This document shows, piece after piece, positions 15,591-24,289 of a stretch of 38,936 bases of DNA (the stretch's first letter is position 1; each line of letters opens with the position of its first letter). The notes under the pieces were generated by a model. The model saw only the letters and a list, made by a program, of their open reading frames with translations. It was not told where the DNA came from and searched no databases. The position numbers and the translations under genes were made by a program. Source of the stretch: Frankia alni (GTDB lineage Bacteria; Actinomycetota; Actinomycetes; Frankiales; Frankiaceae); the NCBI GenBank assembly GCA_026225295.1, contig JAMFSN010000139.1:1-38936 (forward strand), read 5' to 3'.

Positions 15591-16628
15591 GTGGCGGTGG
15601 AGACAAGCGAAGTGAGCCCCCACGACCCGGGCGGTCCCCGGCCCGGAAGCCCCCCGGACCGCGACGCCGCGGTCTCGCTGCGGGGCCTGCGCAAGCGGTA
15701 CGGGAACCTCGACGCGGTGGCCGGCATCGACCTGGACGTCCAGATGGGCGAGACGTTCGGCTTCCTCGGCCCCAACGGGGCCGGCAAATCCACGACGATC
15801 AAGATTCTCTGCACGATCGTCGAGCCGACCGGCGGCGCGGCCGTCGTCGCCGGCCATGACGTGCTGCGGGAGCGGAACGCCGTCCGCCGGTCGATCGGTC
15901 TGGTCTTCCAGGAGACGACGCTCGACGACTACCTGACCGCCGCGCAGAACCTGCGCTTCCACGCCGACCTGTACGGCGTCCCGAAGCGCGATGCGGTCGC
16001 CCGGGCGCAGGGCCTGCTGGAGATGGTCGGCCTCGCGGACCGGCGCGACTCCAAGGTCGGCACGTTCTCCGGCGGGATGAAGCGGCGCCTGGAGATCGCC
16101 CGGGGCCTGCTGCACTCACCGCGGGTCCTCTTCCTGGACGAACCGACCGTGGGGCTCGATCCGGTGTCCCGGGCCACCGTCTGGAAGTACGTCGACGAGC
16201 TGCGCCGGGCGGAAGGCATCACCGTCTTCCTCACCACCCACTACCTCGACGAGGCCGAGCGCTGCGACCGGATCGCGATCATGGCGCAGGGCCGCATCGT
16301 CGCCCTCGACACCCCGGACGCGCTGAAGGCCGCGGTCGGGGCCGACCGGGTACGACTCACGGCCACCGACCCGGTCGCCGCGGCGACCGCCCTGAGCACC
16401 CGGTTCGACGTCGAGGCGACCACCGGCGCCGACGGTGCGCTGACGTTCCACGTGGTCGACGGCGAACGGTTCCTGCCCCGGCTCCTCGTGGAGCTCGGCG
16501 TACCGATCACCTCGGTCAGCGTCACGCGACCCACCTTGGACGACGTCTTCTTCGCGCGGACCGGGTCGACGATCTCCGATGCCGACTCCGTCCCCGCCGG
16601 GCCGCCCCGGATGCGACGCCCACGATGA
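15591..16628 (+). CDS. DrrA-type ABC transporter ATP-binding protein
   Basis: 345 residues. GTG 15591 is preferred because GGGAGG is eight bases upstream; TTG 15588 and GTG 15597 are alternatives. After a ~25-residue Pro-rich tail the ATPase has Walker A GPNGAGKST (60-68), Q-loop FQETTLDDYLTA, signature FSGGMKRRLEIARG, Walker B VLFLDEPTVGLDP and the H-loop His in LTTHYLDEAERCDR. A C-terminal domain like that of DrrA (VTRPTLDDVFFARTG) completes it. It powers export of a hydrophobic compound with the permease encoded next, which starts four bases before this gene's stop (ATGA overlap). Confidence 0.93.
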   Translation: MAVETSEVSPHDPGGPRPGSPPDRDAAVSLRGLRKRYGNLDAVAGIDLDVQMGETFGFLGPNGAGKSTTIKILCTIVEPTGGAAVVAGHDVLRERNAVRRSIGLVFQETTLDDYLTAAQNLRFHADLYGVPKRDAVARAQGLLEMVGLADRRDSKVGTFSGGMKRRLEIARGLLHSPRVLFLDEPTVGLDPVSRATVWKYVDELRRAEGITVFLTTHYLDEAERCDRIAIMAQGRIVALDTPDALKAAVGADRVRLTATDPVAAATALSTRFDVEATTGADGALTFHVVDGERFLPRLLVELGVPITSVSVTRPTLDDVFFARTGSTISDADSVPAGPPRMRRPR

Positions 16629-17623
16629 CCGCGACCGAGGGAACGACCACCGACGGAACGACCACCGACGGAACGGCGGCTACCGATATGACCATCGAAG
16701 GCACGACCACCGATTCCGGGGCACCGACAACCGGGGCGTCGGCGGCACGGCCTTCCCTCGAGCCCCGGTCGGACCGGGTGACGGTCGCGCCGGTCCGGCT
16801 CGCCGGCGGCGGCCCGGCCCACTACGTGCGGGCCGTCCGGGTGATCTGGCTGCGCGAGGTGTTGAGGTTCGCGGGCGACCGGACCCGGATCGTGTCCGGC
16901 CTGATCCAGCCGTTTCTGTTCCTGTTCGTGCTGGGGACCGGGTTGTCGCGGGTGGTGGCCCACACCAACGGGGTGGACTACCGGACCTTCCTGTTCCCGG
17001 GCGTGGTGGCCCTGTCGGTGCTGTTCACGGCGGTCTTCTCGGGCATCTCGATCGTCTGGGACCGCGAGTTCGGCTTCCTGCGGGAAATGCTGGTCGCGCC
17101 GGTCCGGCGCAGCGCGATCGTCGTCGGCAAGTGCCTGGGCGGCGCGACCACGGCGAGCCTGCAGGGCATCGTGCTCCTGGCCATCGGCGGTCTGGTCGGG
17201 GTGCCCTACCAGCCGGTGCTGCTGCTCGGCCTGTTCGGGCTGATGCTGCTGACCTCGTTCGCGATCACCGCGCTCGGGCTGGTGCTCGCGGCGCGGGTCA
17301 AGACGATCCAGGCCGCCATGCCGCTCGTGCAGATGGCCCTGGCCCCGATGATGTTCCTGTCCGGAGCGCTGTACCCGATCGGCAACCTCCCGACCTGGCT
17401 GCAGATCCTGACCCGGATCAACCCGGTCACCTACGCCGTCGAGGCGATGCGGGCGCTGGTCTTCTCGTATCTGACGATCGATTCCGCGACCCGGGCGACC
17501 CTCGACCCGGGCGTGACCTGGGACGGCTGGCGGGTACCGGGCGGCCTGGACGTGGTGCTGGTCGTCGTCCTGAGCCTGGTCATGCTCACCGGGGCCTGCC
17601 TGCTGTTCCGCAAGGCGGAGTAG
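16625..17623 (+). CDS. DrrB-type ABC-2 permease
   Basis: 332 residues, starting in the stop of the ATPase gene. Residues 1-~55 are an unusual Thr/Gly/Asp-rich tail. Then six hydrophobic segments of the ABC-2 membrane fold follow, with FAGDRTRIVSGLIQPFLFLF, FGFLREMLVAPVRRSAIVVG (the family's conserved cytoplasmic loop) and INPVTYAVEAMRALVF. Together with the ATPase it should form a drug or lipid exporter of the daunorubicin-resistance type. Nothing tells its substrate. It converges on the phosphatase gene with a 31-base gap. Confidence 0.92.
   Translation: MTATEGTTTDGTTTDGTAATDMTIEGTTTDSGAPTTGASAARPSLEPRSDRVTVAPVRLAGGGPAHYVRAVRVIWLREVLRFAGDRTRIVSGLIQPFLFLFVLGTGLSRVVAHTNGVDYRTFLFPGVVALSVLFTAVFSGISIVWDREFGFLREMLVAPVRRSAIVVGKCLGGATTASLQGIVLLAIGGLVGVPYQPVLLLGLFGLMLLTSFAITALGLVLAARVKTIQAAMPLVQMALAPMMFLSGALYPIGNLPTWLQILTRINPVTYAVEAMRALVFSYLTIDSATRATLDPGVTWDGWRVPGGLDVVLVVVLSLVMLTGACLLFRKAE
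16641..16670. repeat. 15-bp tandem repeat at the permease 5' end
   Basis: GAACGACCACCGACG occurs twice in a row and a third degenerate copy follows. It encodes the GTTTDGTTTDGT start of the permease. Confidence 0.85.
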
Positions 17624-17654
17624 GACGCCGACCCGGTCGCGCCCCGCGAAAGGC

Positions 17655-18863
17655 TCAGCTGCTGGCCGGCAACGAGGCCGATCGCGGGTCGCGTCCGGAG
17701 CTGGACGCCTCGCGACCGTCGCCCGCCGCGCCGTCCGAGTCGGCGCCGGGGTCGCCCTCGTCCCGGCCCGGAGCGACGGCCGCGGGCCCGCCGCCGGCCC
17801 GGCGCGCCCGCGGCACCCGGTCGCTGAGCCGCTCGGCGGCCAGCAGCGCCAGATCGTCCTTGAGCTCCCCGCCGACGTGGGCCCGCAGCTGGGTGGTGAG
17901 GTGGTCGAGGGCCTCGTCCAGGCTGCCCCGGGCCAGCTCTTCGACGTGGTCGTCGAACGGGAAGAACTGACCGTCGCGGTCGCGGGCTTCGATCAGCCCG
18001 TCGGTGAACATCATCAGGCGGTCCCCCGGCTCCCAACGGTCCGACCCGGCCGCGTACGACTCGGCGATGCCCAGTGGCGGGCTCGACAGGGGCATCGAGA
18101 GTCTTCGTACCCCGCCGTTCGGGGTGACCAGCACGGGCGACGGGTGGCCGGCGTTGAGCAGGCGCAGCGTGCCGTCGGAGTGCATGTCGACGAGCAGCGC
18201 GGTGACGAAGTCCTCGGTGTCGGCCTCCCGCGCGACCGCGCGGCCGCAGGCCGCGGCCACCTGTTCCAGATCGAGCCAGGTCACCGCGGCTTCGCGGAAG
18301 GCGCCCAGCACCACGGCGGTCAGCCGGACCGCCGGCAGGCCCTTGCCCCGGACGTCGCCGATGATCACCCGCAGGGTCTGCGGCGTGGCTACGACCTCGT
18401 AGAGGTCGCCCCCGATCAGTGCCTCGTGGGCGGCGGAGAGGTACCGGGTCGCGAAGCCGACCCCGGCCAGCCGCCCGGGGACGGCCGGCAGCAGCGCGTG
18501 CTGCGCGACGTAGGCGACGTTGCGCACGTGCCCCAGTTCCTGCTCCCGCCGCCGCCGGGCCACCGCGACACCGACCGCGAACCCGGCCACCGCGAGCACC
18601 AGCAGGCAGGCCACCAGGTGTTGAGCGCTTCCGAACCGCTGGTCCCAGGTGCCGCTCAGCACCGCGGCGACCACCGCCGCCGAGCCGATCCCGGCCACGG
18701 TGCGCGGGCCACAGGTCGCCGCGGCGGCGAGCGGCGCGAGTCCGAAAAATCCGGTGAGCGTGACATCCGGAAGGGCGATGTCCGCGATGATGGCGAGCAC
18801 CAGCAGCAGGGCGGCCCGTGCCGCCCCACCCGGGACCATGCGACTGTGCATTGTGGCCATCAT
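17655..18863 (-). CDS. Membrane SpoIIE-type PP2C serine/threonine phosphatase
   Basis: About 402 residues from ATG 18863; starts at 18902 (TTG) and ATG codons at 18860 and further in are also possible. Residues ~10-110 form three or four TM helices. From ~120 the PP2C/SpoIIE catalytic domain shows FATRYLSAAHEALIGGDLYE, IIGDVRGKGLPAVRL, LLNAGHPSPVLV, RLMMFTDGLIEARD and KDDLALLAAE, with the Asp residues that bind Mn/Mg. A Ser/Gly/Asp-rich tail of ~60 residues ends it. It dephosphorylates Ser/Thr proteins, often anti-sigma factor antagonists; the target is unknown. It follows the SCP2 gene on the same strand. Confidence 0.88.
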   Translation of the reverse strand: MMATMHSRMVPGGAARAALLLVLAIIADIALPDVTLTGFFGLAPLAAAATCGPRTVAGIGSAAVVAAVLSGTWDQRFGSAQHLVACLLVLAVAGFAVGVAVARRRREQELGHVRNVAYVAQHALLPAVPGRLAGVGFATRYLSAAHEALIGGDLYEVVATPQTLRVIIGDVRGKGLPAVRLTAVVLGAFREAAVTWLDLEQVAAACGRAVAREADTEDFVTALLVDMHSDGTLRLLNAGHPSPVLVTPNGGVRRLSMPLSSPPLGIAESYAAGSDRWEPGDRLMMFTDGLIEARDRDGQFFPFDDHVEELARGSLDEALDHLTTQLRAHVGGELKDDLALLAAERLSDRVPRARRAGGGPAAVAPGRDEGDPGADSDGAAGDGREASSSGRDPRSASLPASS

Positions 18864-18893
18864 GCCTGCCCGGGGCGGGCATCGCCGGGGCAA

Positions 18894-18902
18894 TGTGGAC
18901 AA
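18894..18902 (-). promoter_or_regulatory. Single DnaA-box-like sequence
   Basis: TTGTCCACA on the minus strand, identical to the actinobacterial DnaA box, lies upstream of the phosphatase ATG; its TTG could even be used as a start codon. One copy may be chance. Confidence 0.3.
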
Positions 18903-18969
18903 AGTGCGGCCCGGGCATCGGTCGACCCTTACTTGGTGACCATGAGTGTCTGGTCGGGATCCGTACGTG

Positions 18970-19458
18970 TCAACTTTCGTGCAGGTTGAACAGGCTGGCC
19001 AGATTCACGGCCAGTCCGATGTCGCCGTCCACCTTCACCTTGCGACTCACGAACAGCTTGGGCACCGAGACGTTCCCGGTCACCAGCTTGAGGAAGGTCA
19101 GCGCGCTCATGGCGAACGTCACCCGGGGCCGGTGGGTCAGCTGGGAGCTGACGGTGCAGACGCCGTCCCGGATGACCGTCTCGTAGGTGTCGTCGCCGCC
19201 TCCTGGTCGACCCCCGATCCGCCAGTGGATCGTCGCCTCGGTGTCCGGCGTCCGCTCCGGTCGGATCTGCCGACGCATCCCGCGGAACACCTCGTCGAGC
19301 ACGGCGTCCCGGACCCGCGTGGCCATCAGGTCGTCGAGCTGCCGATCCGGCAGTTCGCGGACCAGCCGGGCGATGTCCACCGCGGCCCGGTCGTCGAGGC
19401 GGCGGGCCCGGTCGCCCGGATCGTCAAGATTGCCGCCCGGATCGTCCAGAGTGTTCAC
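18970..19458 (-). CDS. SCP2 sterol-binding-domain protein
   Basis: 162 residues from GTG 19458, chosen for GGAAGGG nine bases upstream. After a variable Asp/Arg-rich N-terminus, the SCP2 fold is seen in ATIHWRIGG, TYETVIRDGVCTVSSQL, RVTFAMSALTFLKLVTGNV and KVKVDGDIGLAVNLASLFNL, the last being the diagnostic end of the domain. Such proteins bind lipids or fatty acyl chains in the cytosol, but no partner is known here. It lies 106 bases upstream of the phosphatase gene and may share its transcript. Confidence 0.8.
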   Translation of the reverse strand: MNTLDDPGGNLDDPGDRARRLDDRAAVDIARLVRELPDRQLDDLMATRVRDAVLDEVFRGMRRQIRPERTPDTEATIHWRIGGRPGGGDDTYETVIRDGVCTVSSQLTHRPRVTFAMSALTFLKLVTGNVSVPKLFVSRKVKVDGDIGLAVNLASLFNLHES

Positions 19459-19631
19459 GTGTACGTACCCTTCCGTCGGACCTTCCGAAAACGGGCCGTT
19501 GACGACGGTAGGGAGGTCGGGCACGGGGCGCAACGAGACGGTCCTTTTCCGTCACTATCGTCACGTTCCCGGCCGGGGGCCGCTGCCCGGCCCGACCTCC
19601 GGACGGCGGCCCGCCGGGGTAGCGTGCGGGG

Positions 19632-20168
19632 GTGGCGGAGGGCGTGGGAGTCCTGCTCGATCTGGTGCTCGACGTCAGCTTCGCCCCGGCCCCGAACACC
19701 CTGGCCCTGCTGGACGGCGCGGCGGCGCCGGATCCGGCCCAGGTCGGGTTGACCGCGGTCGCCGGGATGATTTTCGACGGGGCGGGGCGGCTGCTGCTCA
19801 CCGACGTGGTCGCCCGCGGCTTCGACCTGCCGGGCGGGCACGTCGAACCGGGGGAGCGGGCGTTGGCCACGCTGCGCCGCGAGGTTCACGAGGAGACCGG
19901 ACTGCGGCTTCCGGCCGGCACTCGGCCCCGGCTCGCCGCCGCGGCCGTGCTCTCGATCGCGGGTCCGCGACCGGCCGGGTACCGCTATCCCTACCCGTTG
20001 TCCCAGATGTGGATCTATCTGGCCCACCTGGACGGACCGGGGCCGCCGGTCGCGCCGCCAGCCGGGAGCGAGTGCCGGGCCGCGCGGTGGGTGGATCCGG
20101 CCGCCGTCCGGTCGTTGACCGGGCCGCGGATGTGGCAGGCGGCGCAGGTGCGTCCCGGCCCGGCCTGA
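19632..20168 (+). CDS. Nudix hydrolase
   Basis: 178 residues from GTG 19632 (the ribosome site, GCGGGG, is poor). The complete Nudix box GX5EX7REUXEEXGU spans residues 69-91: Gly69, Glu75, then REVHEETGL from 83, with Glu84, Glu87 and Glu88 as metal ligands. It should hydrolyse a nucleoside diphosphate linked to another moiety; the substrate cannot be told. Residues 1-40 include an extra DVSFAPAPNTLALLDG before the fold. Its stop touches the LysR stop on the other strand (adjacent, convergent). Confidence 0.9.
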   Translation: MAEGVGVLLDLVLDVSFAPAPNTLALLDGAAAPDPAQVGLTAVAGMIFDGAGRLLLTDVVARGFDLPGGHVEPGERALATLRREVHEETGLRLPAGTRPRLAAAAVLSIAGPRPAGYRYPYPLSQMWIYLAHLDGPGPPVAPPAGSECRAARWVDPAAVRSLTGPRMWQAAQVRPGPA

Positions 20169-21095
20169 TCAGCTGGCCGTGGCCAGCACCGGCCGGGACA
20201 GTCGCCGACCCACCTCGGTGATCGCGTTCACGACCGCGGCGAGGTGCGGGGCCGTCTGGGAGCCCTCCCGGACGGTCGCGTACAGCCGCCGGATCGGTGG
20301 GACGGCATCGGCGAGCGGACGGACGATCGCCTCGTCCGTCGAGGACAGGCCCGAGAGACGGGGGATGAGACCCACCCCGCAGCCCGCGCCGACCAGGCCG
20401 AGCAGAGCCCCGTAGTCGTCGCTGCGGTGCCGGACCCGGGGCGCGAAGCCGGCCGCGGCGCACGCCGTGACCACGATCTGGTGGCAGGGCGTCTCGTCGA
20501 AACCGCCGACGAAGGTCTCGGTCGCCAGGGCGTCCAGAGTGACCGACGGGCTGGCCGCCAGCGGGTGATCGCGGGGGAGGACCAGATCGAGCGGGTCGTC
20601 GAGCAGGTGGACCCGGCTGAACCGGGGCGGCACGGCCGTCCGGGAGTCGTGGACCGTCGCGACCAGATCCAGCTCGCCCGAGCCGAGCTGGTCGTAGCAC
20701 TCGGGAACCAGGGCGTCGATGATCGTCAGCTCGAGTCGCGGGTGGGTCCCGCGCAGCGCCCGCAGGGCCGGCACGACGATGCCGAGCGTGGCGGTCGGGA
20801 AGGCCGCGAGGCGCACGGTGCCGACCTCGCCCCGGGCGAAGGCGTCCAGGTCGGCCTGGGCCCGCTCGAGCTGGGCGAACACCTCGTCGGCGTGGCCGAG
20901 CAGGACCCGCGCCGCCGCGGTGAGCCGCAGGCGGCGGCCGTCCGGGTCGAGCAGGGTGACGCCGGTTTCGCGGGCCAGGGTCGCGAGCTGCTGACTGACC
21001 GCCGACGGAGTCAGGTGCAGCGCGCCGGCCGTCGCGGCGACCGTGCCTCGCTGGTCGAGTTCCCGCAGGATGCGCAGCCGTCGCACGTCGATCAT
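20169..21095 (-). CDS. LysR-family transcriptional regulator
   Basis: 308 residues from ATG 21095. The N-terminal winged HTH (residues ~1-60) reads LRILRELDQRGTVAATAGAL, then HLTPSAVSQQLATLARETGV; the rest is the two-lobed effector domain (VRLAAFPTATLGIVVPALRA, LLGLVGAGCGVGLIPRLSG). Typical length. The start is favoured because the HTH begins at once; upstream sequence in frame is low-complexity and overlaps the small + gene. It may control itself or the divergent 69-residue membrane gene from the 72-base gap between them. Confidence 0.92.
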   Translation of the reverse strand: MIDVRRLRILRELDQRGTVAATAGALHLTPSAVSQQLATLARETGVTLLDPDGRRLRLTAAARVLLGHADEVFAQLERAQADLDAFARGEVGTVRLAAFPTATLGIVVPALRALRGTHPRLELTIIDALVPECYDQLGSGELDLVATVHDSRTAVPPRFSRVHLLDDPLDLVLPRDHPLAASPSVTLDALATETFVGGFDETPCHQIVVTACAAAGFAPRVRHRSDDYGALLGLVGAGCGVGLIPRLSGLSSTDEAIVRPLADAVPPIRRLYATVREGSQTAPHLAAVVNAITEVGRRLSRPVLATAS

Positions 21096-21167
21096 GTAGG
21101 AAATCTTACGGGTAGGGAGTGGAAAATGTAGCTGGACTGAAGAAGGTCCGGGACGGATCGTTGATCC

Positions 21168-21377
21168 ATGATTCTCATCGTTGTTCTGTTCGTCCTGGCC
21201 CTGCTGGTCGGGTCCGCGCTCGTCTGGGGAACCGACAGTCGCGACGGGCACGACTGGACGTCCGGGCGGGGCGGGGCGTCCGATCCGTATCCCGCCGGTG
21301 CCGGTGCCGGTGCCGGTACCGCCCGGGCCGGGCGGTACCGGGCGGCCTCCGCGCTGTGGGCCCACCACGAGGGCTGA
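21168..21377 (+). CDS. Small single-pass membrane protein
   Basis: 69 residues from ATG 21168. Residues 1-20 are one hydrophobic helix (MILIVVLFVLALLVGSALVW); the rest is Gly/Arg-rich and soluble, with an AGAGAGAG stretch from a GGTGCC tandem repeat. The ribosome site is weak. Coding status rests on the helix and the position divergent from the LysR gene. Function unknown. Confidence 0.45.
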   Translation: MILIVVLFVLALLVGSALVWGTDSRDGHDWTSGRGGASDPYPAGAGAGAGTARAGRYRAASALWAHHEG

Positions 21378-21446
21378 CCGATGGCCCGCGGACGCCGAAG
21401 CGCGCCCACGGATGTCTCCTCCGTGAGCGCGTTCCGGACTCTGCGC

Positions 21447-21471
21447 GGATCGGATCGGATCGGATCGGATC
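21447..21471. repeat. Five tandem GGATC units
   Basis: GGATC is repeated five times without error just beyond and into the 3' end of the DUF7144-like gene; the last unit overlaps its stop codon. The period of five is out of frame, so length change can alter the C-terminus. Confidence 0.85.
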
Positions 21472-22051
21472 AGGTCAGCGTCGAGCCGTCCGCATCCCCG
21501 CTTCCGGCCGTCCCCGGGTCGCGGCGGATCCCGGTGCCGCTCGGCATCCCCGCGCCCATCGACTCGGTTCCGTCGCGCCGTCCCCGGTCCGCGCCGGCGC
21601 CGGCGGTGGTCCGGGTCGAGCCCGAAACGCTGTCCCCGCGCGGGTACGGGTCGTCATAGCCGGTCCGCCCCATCGGGTAGTCGTAGGTCACCAGGCCGTA
21701 GATGATCAGAACATCGAAGGCAATGATGATCAAGGACCAGAACGGCGAGGCGTTGAGAAAGGCGAGCTGCCCGATCGCATTGAACGTCGCCATCGCCACG
21801 CCGAACCATCGCGCGTACTGGTTCCTGGTCACGATACCGCCGGCCGCGAAGACCTCGACAATCCCGACGCAGAGCCACAACCATCCCCAGAACGTCAGAT
21901 CCTGGAACAGTAGATGATTGGTGAGATATCCGTCCTTGGCGATGGCGGATATCCCGTAGATAATGTTCAGAAAACCGGCAATAAACAGCATTACGGCGGC
22001 GAACATCAGCCAACCCAGCCCGCTTTCGCGGCGTTCCCTTACCTCAGCCAT
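21470..22051 (-). CDS. DUF7144-like four-helix membrane protein
   Basis: 193 residues from ATG 22051 with GGGGAGG four bases upstream. Four TM helices: WLMFAAVMLFIAGFLNIIYG, LTFWGWLWLCVGIVEVFAAG, RWFGVAMATFNAIGQLAFLN and FWSLIIIAFDVLIIYGLV. This order and the FWSLIIIA.DVL.IYGL end are those of the DUF7144 family of actinobacterial membrane proteins, role unknown. A ~55-residue Gly/Asp/Thr-rich cytosolic tail follows. The gene is single and its stop lies in a GGATC tandem repeat. Confidence 0.8.
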   Translation of the reverse strand: MAEVRERRESGLGWLMFAAVMLFIAGFLNIIYGISAIAKDGYLTNHLLFQDLTFWGWLWLCVGIVEVFAAGGIVTRNQYARWFGVAMATFNAIGQLAFLNASPFWSLIIIAFDVLIIYGLVTYDYPMGRTGYDDPYPRGDSVSGSTRTTAGAGADRGRRDGTESMGAGMPSGTGIRRDPGTAGSGDADGSTLT

Positions 22052-22277
22052 GAGACCTCCCCAGCTGCGCGGCGACACCACCGGAGTGTTGTCCCGACCG
22101 GTGATGCCGCCGCGAGCGTGCGATTCGCGGCGTACTGTGCGCTTCATCGCGCGGGTGCACGGACTCAGGTCGCCCTGCCCCCGTCTCGAGGTTTTCCACC
22201 ATCGGGGGTGGCGCAACCCCGGTCCACCCCGGGGAAATCGGATGATCTTCCGCGAGTCGTCACGGAAGAAACCCTGT

Positions 22278-23927
22278 TCAGGTCCGCGGAATGAGTGTCA
22301 CGACGTTGGTGACGGCGTCCCACCGCAGATATCCGCGCTGGAACGCGCTCTCGCGGCCGCCCGCGACCTGATATTCGTCGCTGAGTGGGGCGCCGAGATC
22401 GGATGCCGTGTCGCCGCGGCCCAGATAGGCGGCCAGGATCGCGCCGCGAACGGAGAACGCCCCCGTCGAGCGGCTCCAGAAGATGCGGCCGCCCTGGAAG
22501 ATCGACTGTCGGGTTCCGGCGGCCCGGGCGTTCGTCTCGTCGGTCAACGGCTTGGCCAGGAAGCCGTTGGTGCCGTTCAGGGCCAGGTACTTGGTGGCGA
22601 TTCCGCCCTGGACCTCCAGCGCGCCCGTCGCGACGGACCAGTACATGAGGCCGCGCACGAAGGGCTGCCAGCGACCGCCGCGGCCGGCCGGGGCCTCGTT
22701 GGCGGTCGCCGGACCAAGGATCGCGCGCAACCAGGCGGTGGTTGCGTACCGCTTCCACAGTTCGCTGCGCCGGCCGTCACTGACCCCGCCAAAGGAGCCG
22801 AAGGTGCAGCAGTAGGCGTCGAGATCGACCGCGCCGGAGATGCCGGGAATGCGACCACTGTCGGCGTACTGCCAGAACCGCCAGCCCGACCAGCCGCCGG
22901 GCAGGGTGCCCGGGCTGCTCGCCCCGTTCCAGATGGAGAACCAGAGCGGATATTTCGTGAAGGCGGTGCTGTTGTCGAGATCGTCGAGCCAGAAGGCGCG
23001 GTAGGTGTAGAGCGTCGGCGTCCGCCCGGTGAGGGTCTCGATCGTCTGCAGATAGGTCGACGTCCACGCCTGAAGCTGCGATGCGCTCAGACCGCCGGTC
23101 GCCTCGAGATCGAGTATGGGAGCCATCTGCCCGAGGCCCCGCGCCGGGCCGGCGTGCTGGACGAAATAGGCGGCCTGGCTGGCCGCGGTCGAGACAGGCA
23201 GCGCCGGGCGCGCGTAGTGGTAAGCGCCCACCACGATGCCGGCCGAAAACGCGTCCCGGTAGTCGGCCGCGAAGTAGGGGTTGGTGTAGGTCGCCCCCTC
23301 GGTTGCTTTCACGAAGGCGAATCGGATACCGGAGTTGTGGACCGCCGGCCAATTGATCGCGGTGCCGTCGGGGTGTTGGAAGGAAGCCACATCGATGCCG
23401 CGTGGCCAGGTGGAGGGAATGACTGCGGCGCTCCGGGCGCCTCCGGTGGAATTGGGCAGCGCTCCGGAATTCCGGGGGGTCGCGCCGGCGGTGCCGGCTG
23501 GTCCGGCGCCGCCCCGGCCCGCGCCCGGCTGGCCCGAGCCGAGCGGAACCAGGTCGCCCGGGGCGCGGGCCGCCCCCGGCACCCCCATTGTCGTCGGGTT
23601 GGGGGCGAGCGCGGTCGCGCTCGTGGCCGCCGCGGCCAGGGCCGCGACCGTGACGGTGGCCACGATCAGGCGATGGACACCGTGGCCCGAGGCGAAACGA
23701 CGGCCGGCGGCGAGAGGGTGGCGGGCGGCGAGAGGGTGGCGGGCGACGGAACCAGGGCGGTGGCGGAGGTCGACCGGATAGGGCGGGAAGCTCGAAAGCA
23801 CCGGCCGGACCGGGGTCACCGGCCGGATCGGCGGGCCGTCCGGAATGCTGCGGTGCGGCCGGATCGGGGGGCGGTCGGTGTTCGGGTCCGTGGATGAAGG
23901 CCGTGGGTGTCCGTCGACGATGTCCAT
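22278..23927 (-). CDS. Secreted GH25 muramidase with LGFP repeats
   Basis: 549 residues from ATG 23927 (GGGGA six bases upstream). The GH25 domain (~175-370) shows GIDVASFQHPDG (catalytic-site Asp), RFAFVKATEGATY, GAYHYARPALPVS, the acid pair in MAPILDLEATGG and FWQYADSG. The C-terminal ~170 residues hold three or more LGFP-type repeats (ILAAYLGRGDTASDLGAPLS, SIFQGGRIFWSRSTGAF), which bind the envelope. It cleaves the beta-1,4 MurNAc-GlcNAc bond of peptidoglycan. The signal helix (VATVTVAALAAAATSATA) comes only after ~85 Pro/Arg-rich residues, unusually late. Confidence 0.92.
   Translation of the reverse strand: MDIVDGHPRPSSTDPNTDRPPIRPHRSIPDGPPIRPVTPVRPVLSSFPPYPVDLRHRPGSVARHPLAARHPLAAGRRFASGHGVHRLIVATVTVAALAAAATSATALAPNPTTMGVPGAARAPGDLVPLGSGQPGAGRGGAGPAGTAGATPRNSGALPNSTGGARSAAVIPSTWPRGIDVASFQHPDGTAINWPAVHNSGIRFAFVKATEGATYTNPYFAADYRDAFSAGIVVGAYHYARPALPVSTAASQAAYFVQHAGPARGLGQMAPILDLEATGGLSASQLQAWTSTYLQTIETLTGRTPTLYTYRAFWLDDLDNSTAFTKYPLWFSIWNGASSPGTLPGGWSGWRFWQYADSGRIPGISGAVDLDAYCCTFGSFGGVSDGRRSELWKRYATTAWLRAILGPATANEAPAGRGGRWQPFVRGLMYWSVATGALEVQGGIATKYLALNGTNGFLAKPLTDETNARAAGTRQSIFQGGRIFWSRSTGAFSVRGAILAAYLGRGDTASDLGAPLSDEYQVAGGRESAFQRGYLRWDAVTNVVTLIPRT
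23709..23744. repeat. 18-bp tandem duplication in the muramidase N-terminal region
   Basis: GGCGAGAGGGTGGCGGGC is present twice in a row and encodes ARHPLAARHPLA on the minus strand, just ahead of the signal helix. Confidence 0.85.
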
Positions 23928-24289
23928 GGGCAATCCCCGTTGAGAGACCGCGCGGCCCGGCCGGCGCTGGTCCGCGCGAAGGGCTGGGGGTACGCCGGTA
24001 GTGGCACGCTAAGCAATATATCCACTACCTAAGGCAACCGATCCGGCGTGGCGCGCGTCTTTCTGGTTGCACTCCGTAACGAAATGCCACTTTGAAGCGG
24101 TGAATCGTGACGCTCGGTCACCGTCGCGGTCAGCGGTGATCGCGGGACGAGAGGCAGTCGCGCCGAGGCCGATCGGGGCCGTAAGCGGGCAGCGGGGTGG
24201 GTCGACGGTGTCGACGATCAAGACCGCGGGGGTGTCGGCCCGGGCGTTTCGCCGACCCCCCGGGGTCGTGTACGCTGTCGAAGTCGCCG
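23928..24289. other. Intergenic region between muramidase and tRNA-Thr
   Basis: About 360 bases. An A+T-rich part (24005-24035, AAGCAATATATCC) probably holds the muramidase promoter reading left. I looked for a ydaO/c-di-AMP riboswitch, common ahead of actinobacterial cell-wall hydrolases, and could not support one. The right end (CGGGGTCGTGTACGCTGTCG) is the tRNA-Thr promoter. Confidence 0.45.
24271..24276 (+). promoter_or_regulatory. -10 element of tRNA-Thr
   Basis: TACGCT, 13 bases before the tRNA 5' end. No clear -35 precedes it. Confidence 0.4.

Noticed and set aside
23928-24289. ydaO (c-di-AMP) riboswitch before the muramidase
   Set aside because: Its conserved segments could not be matched.
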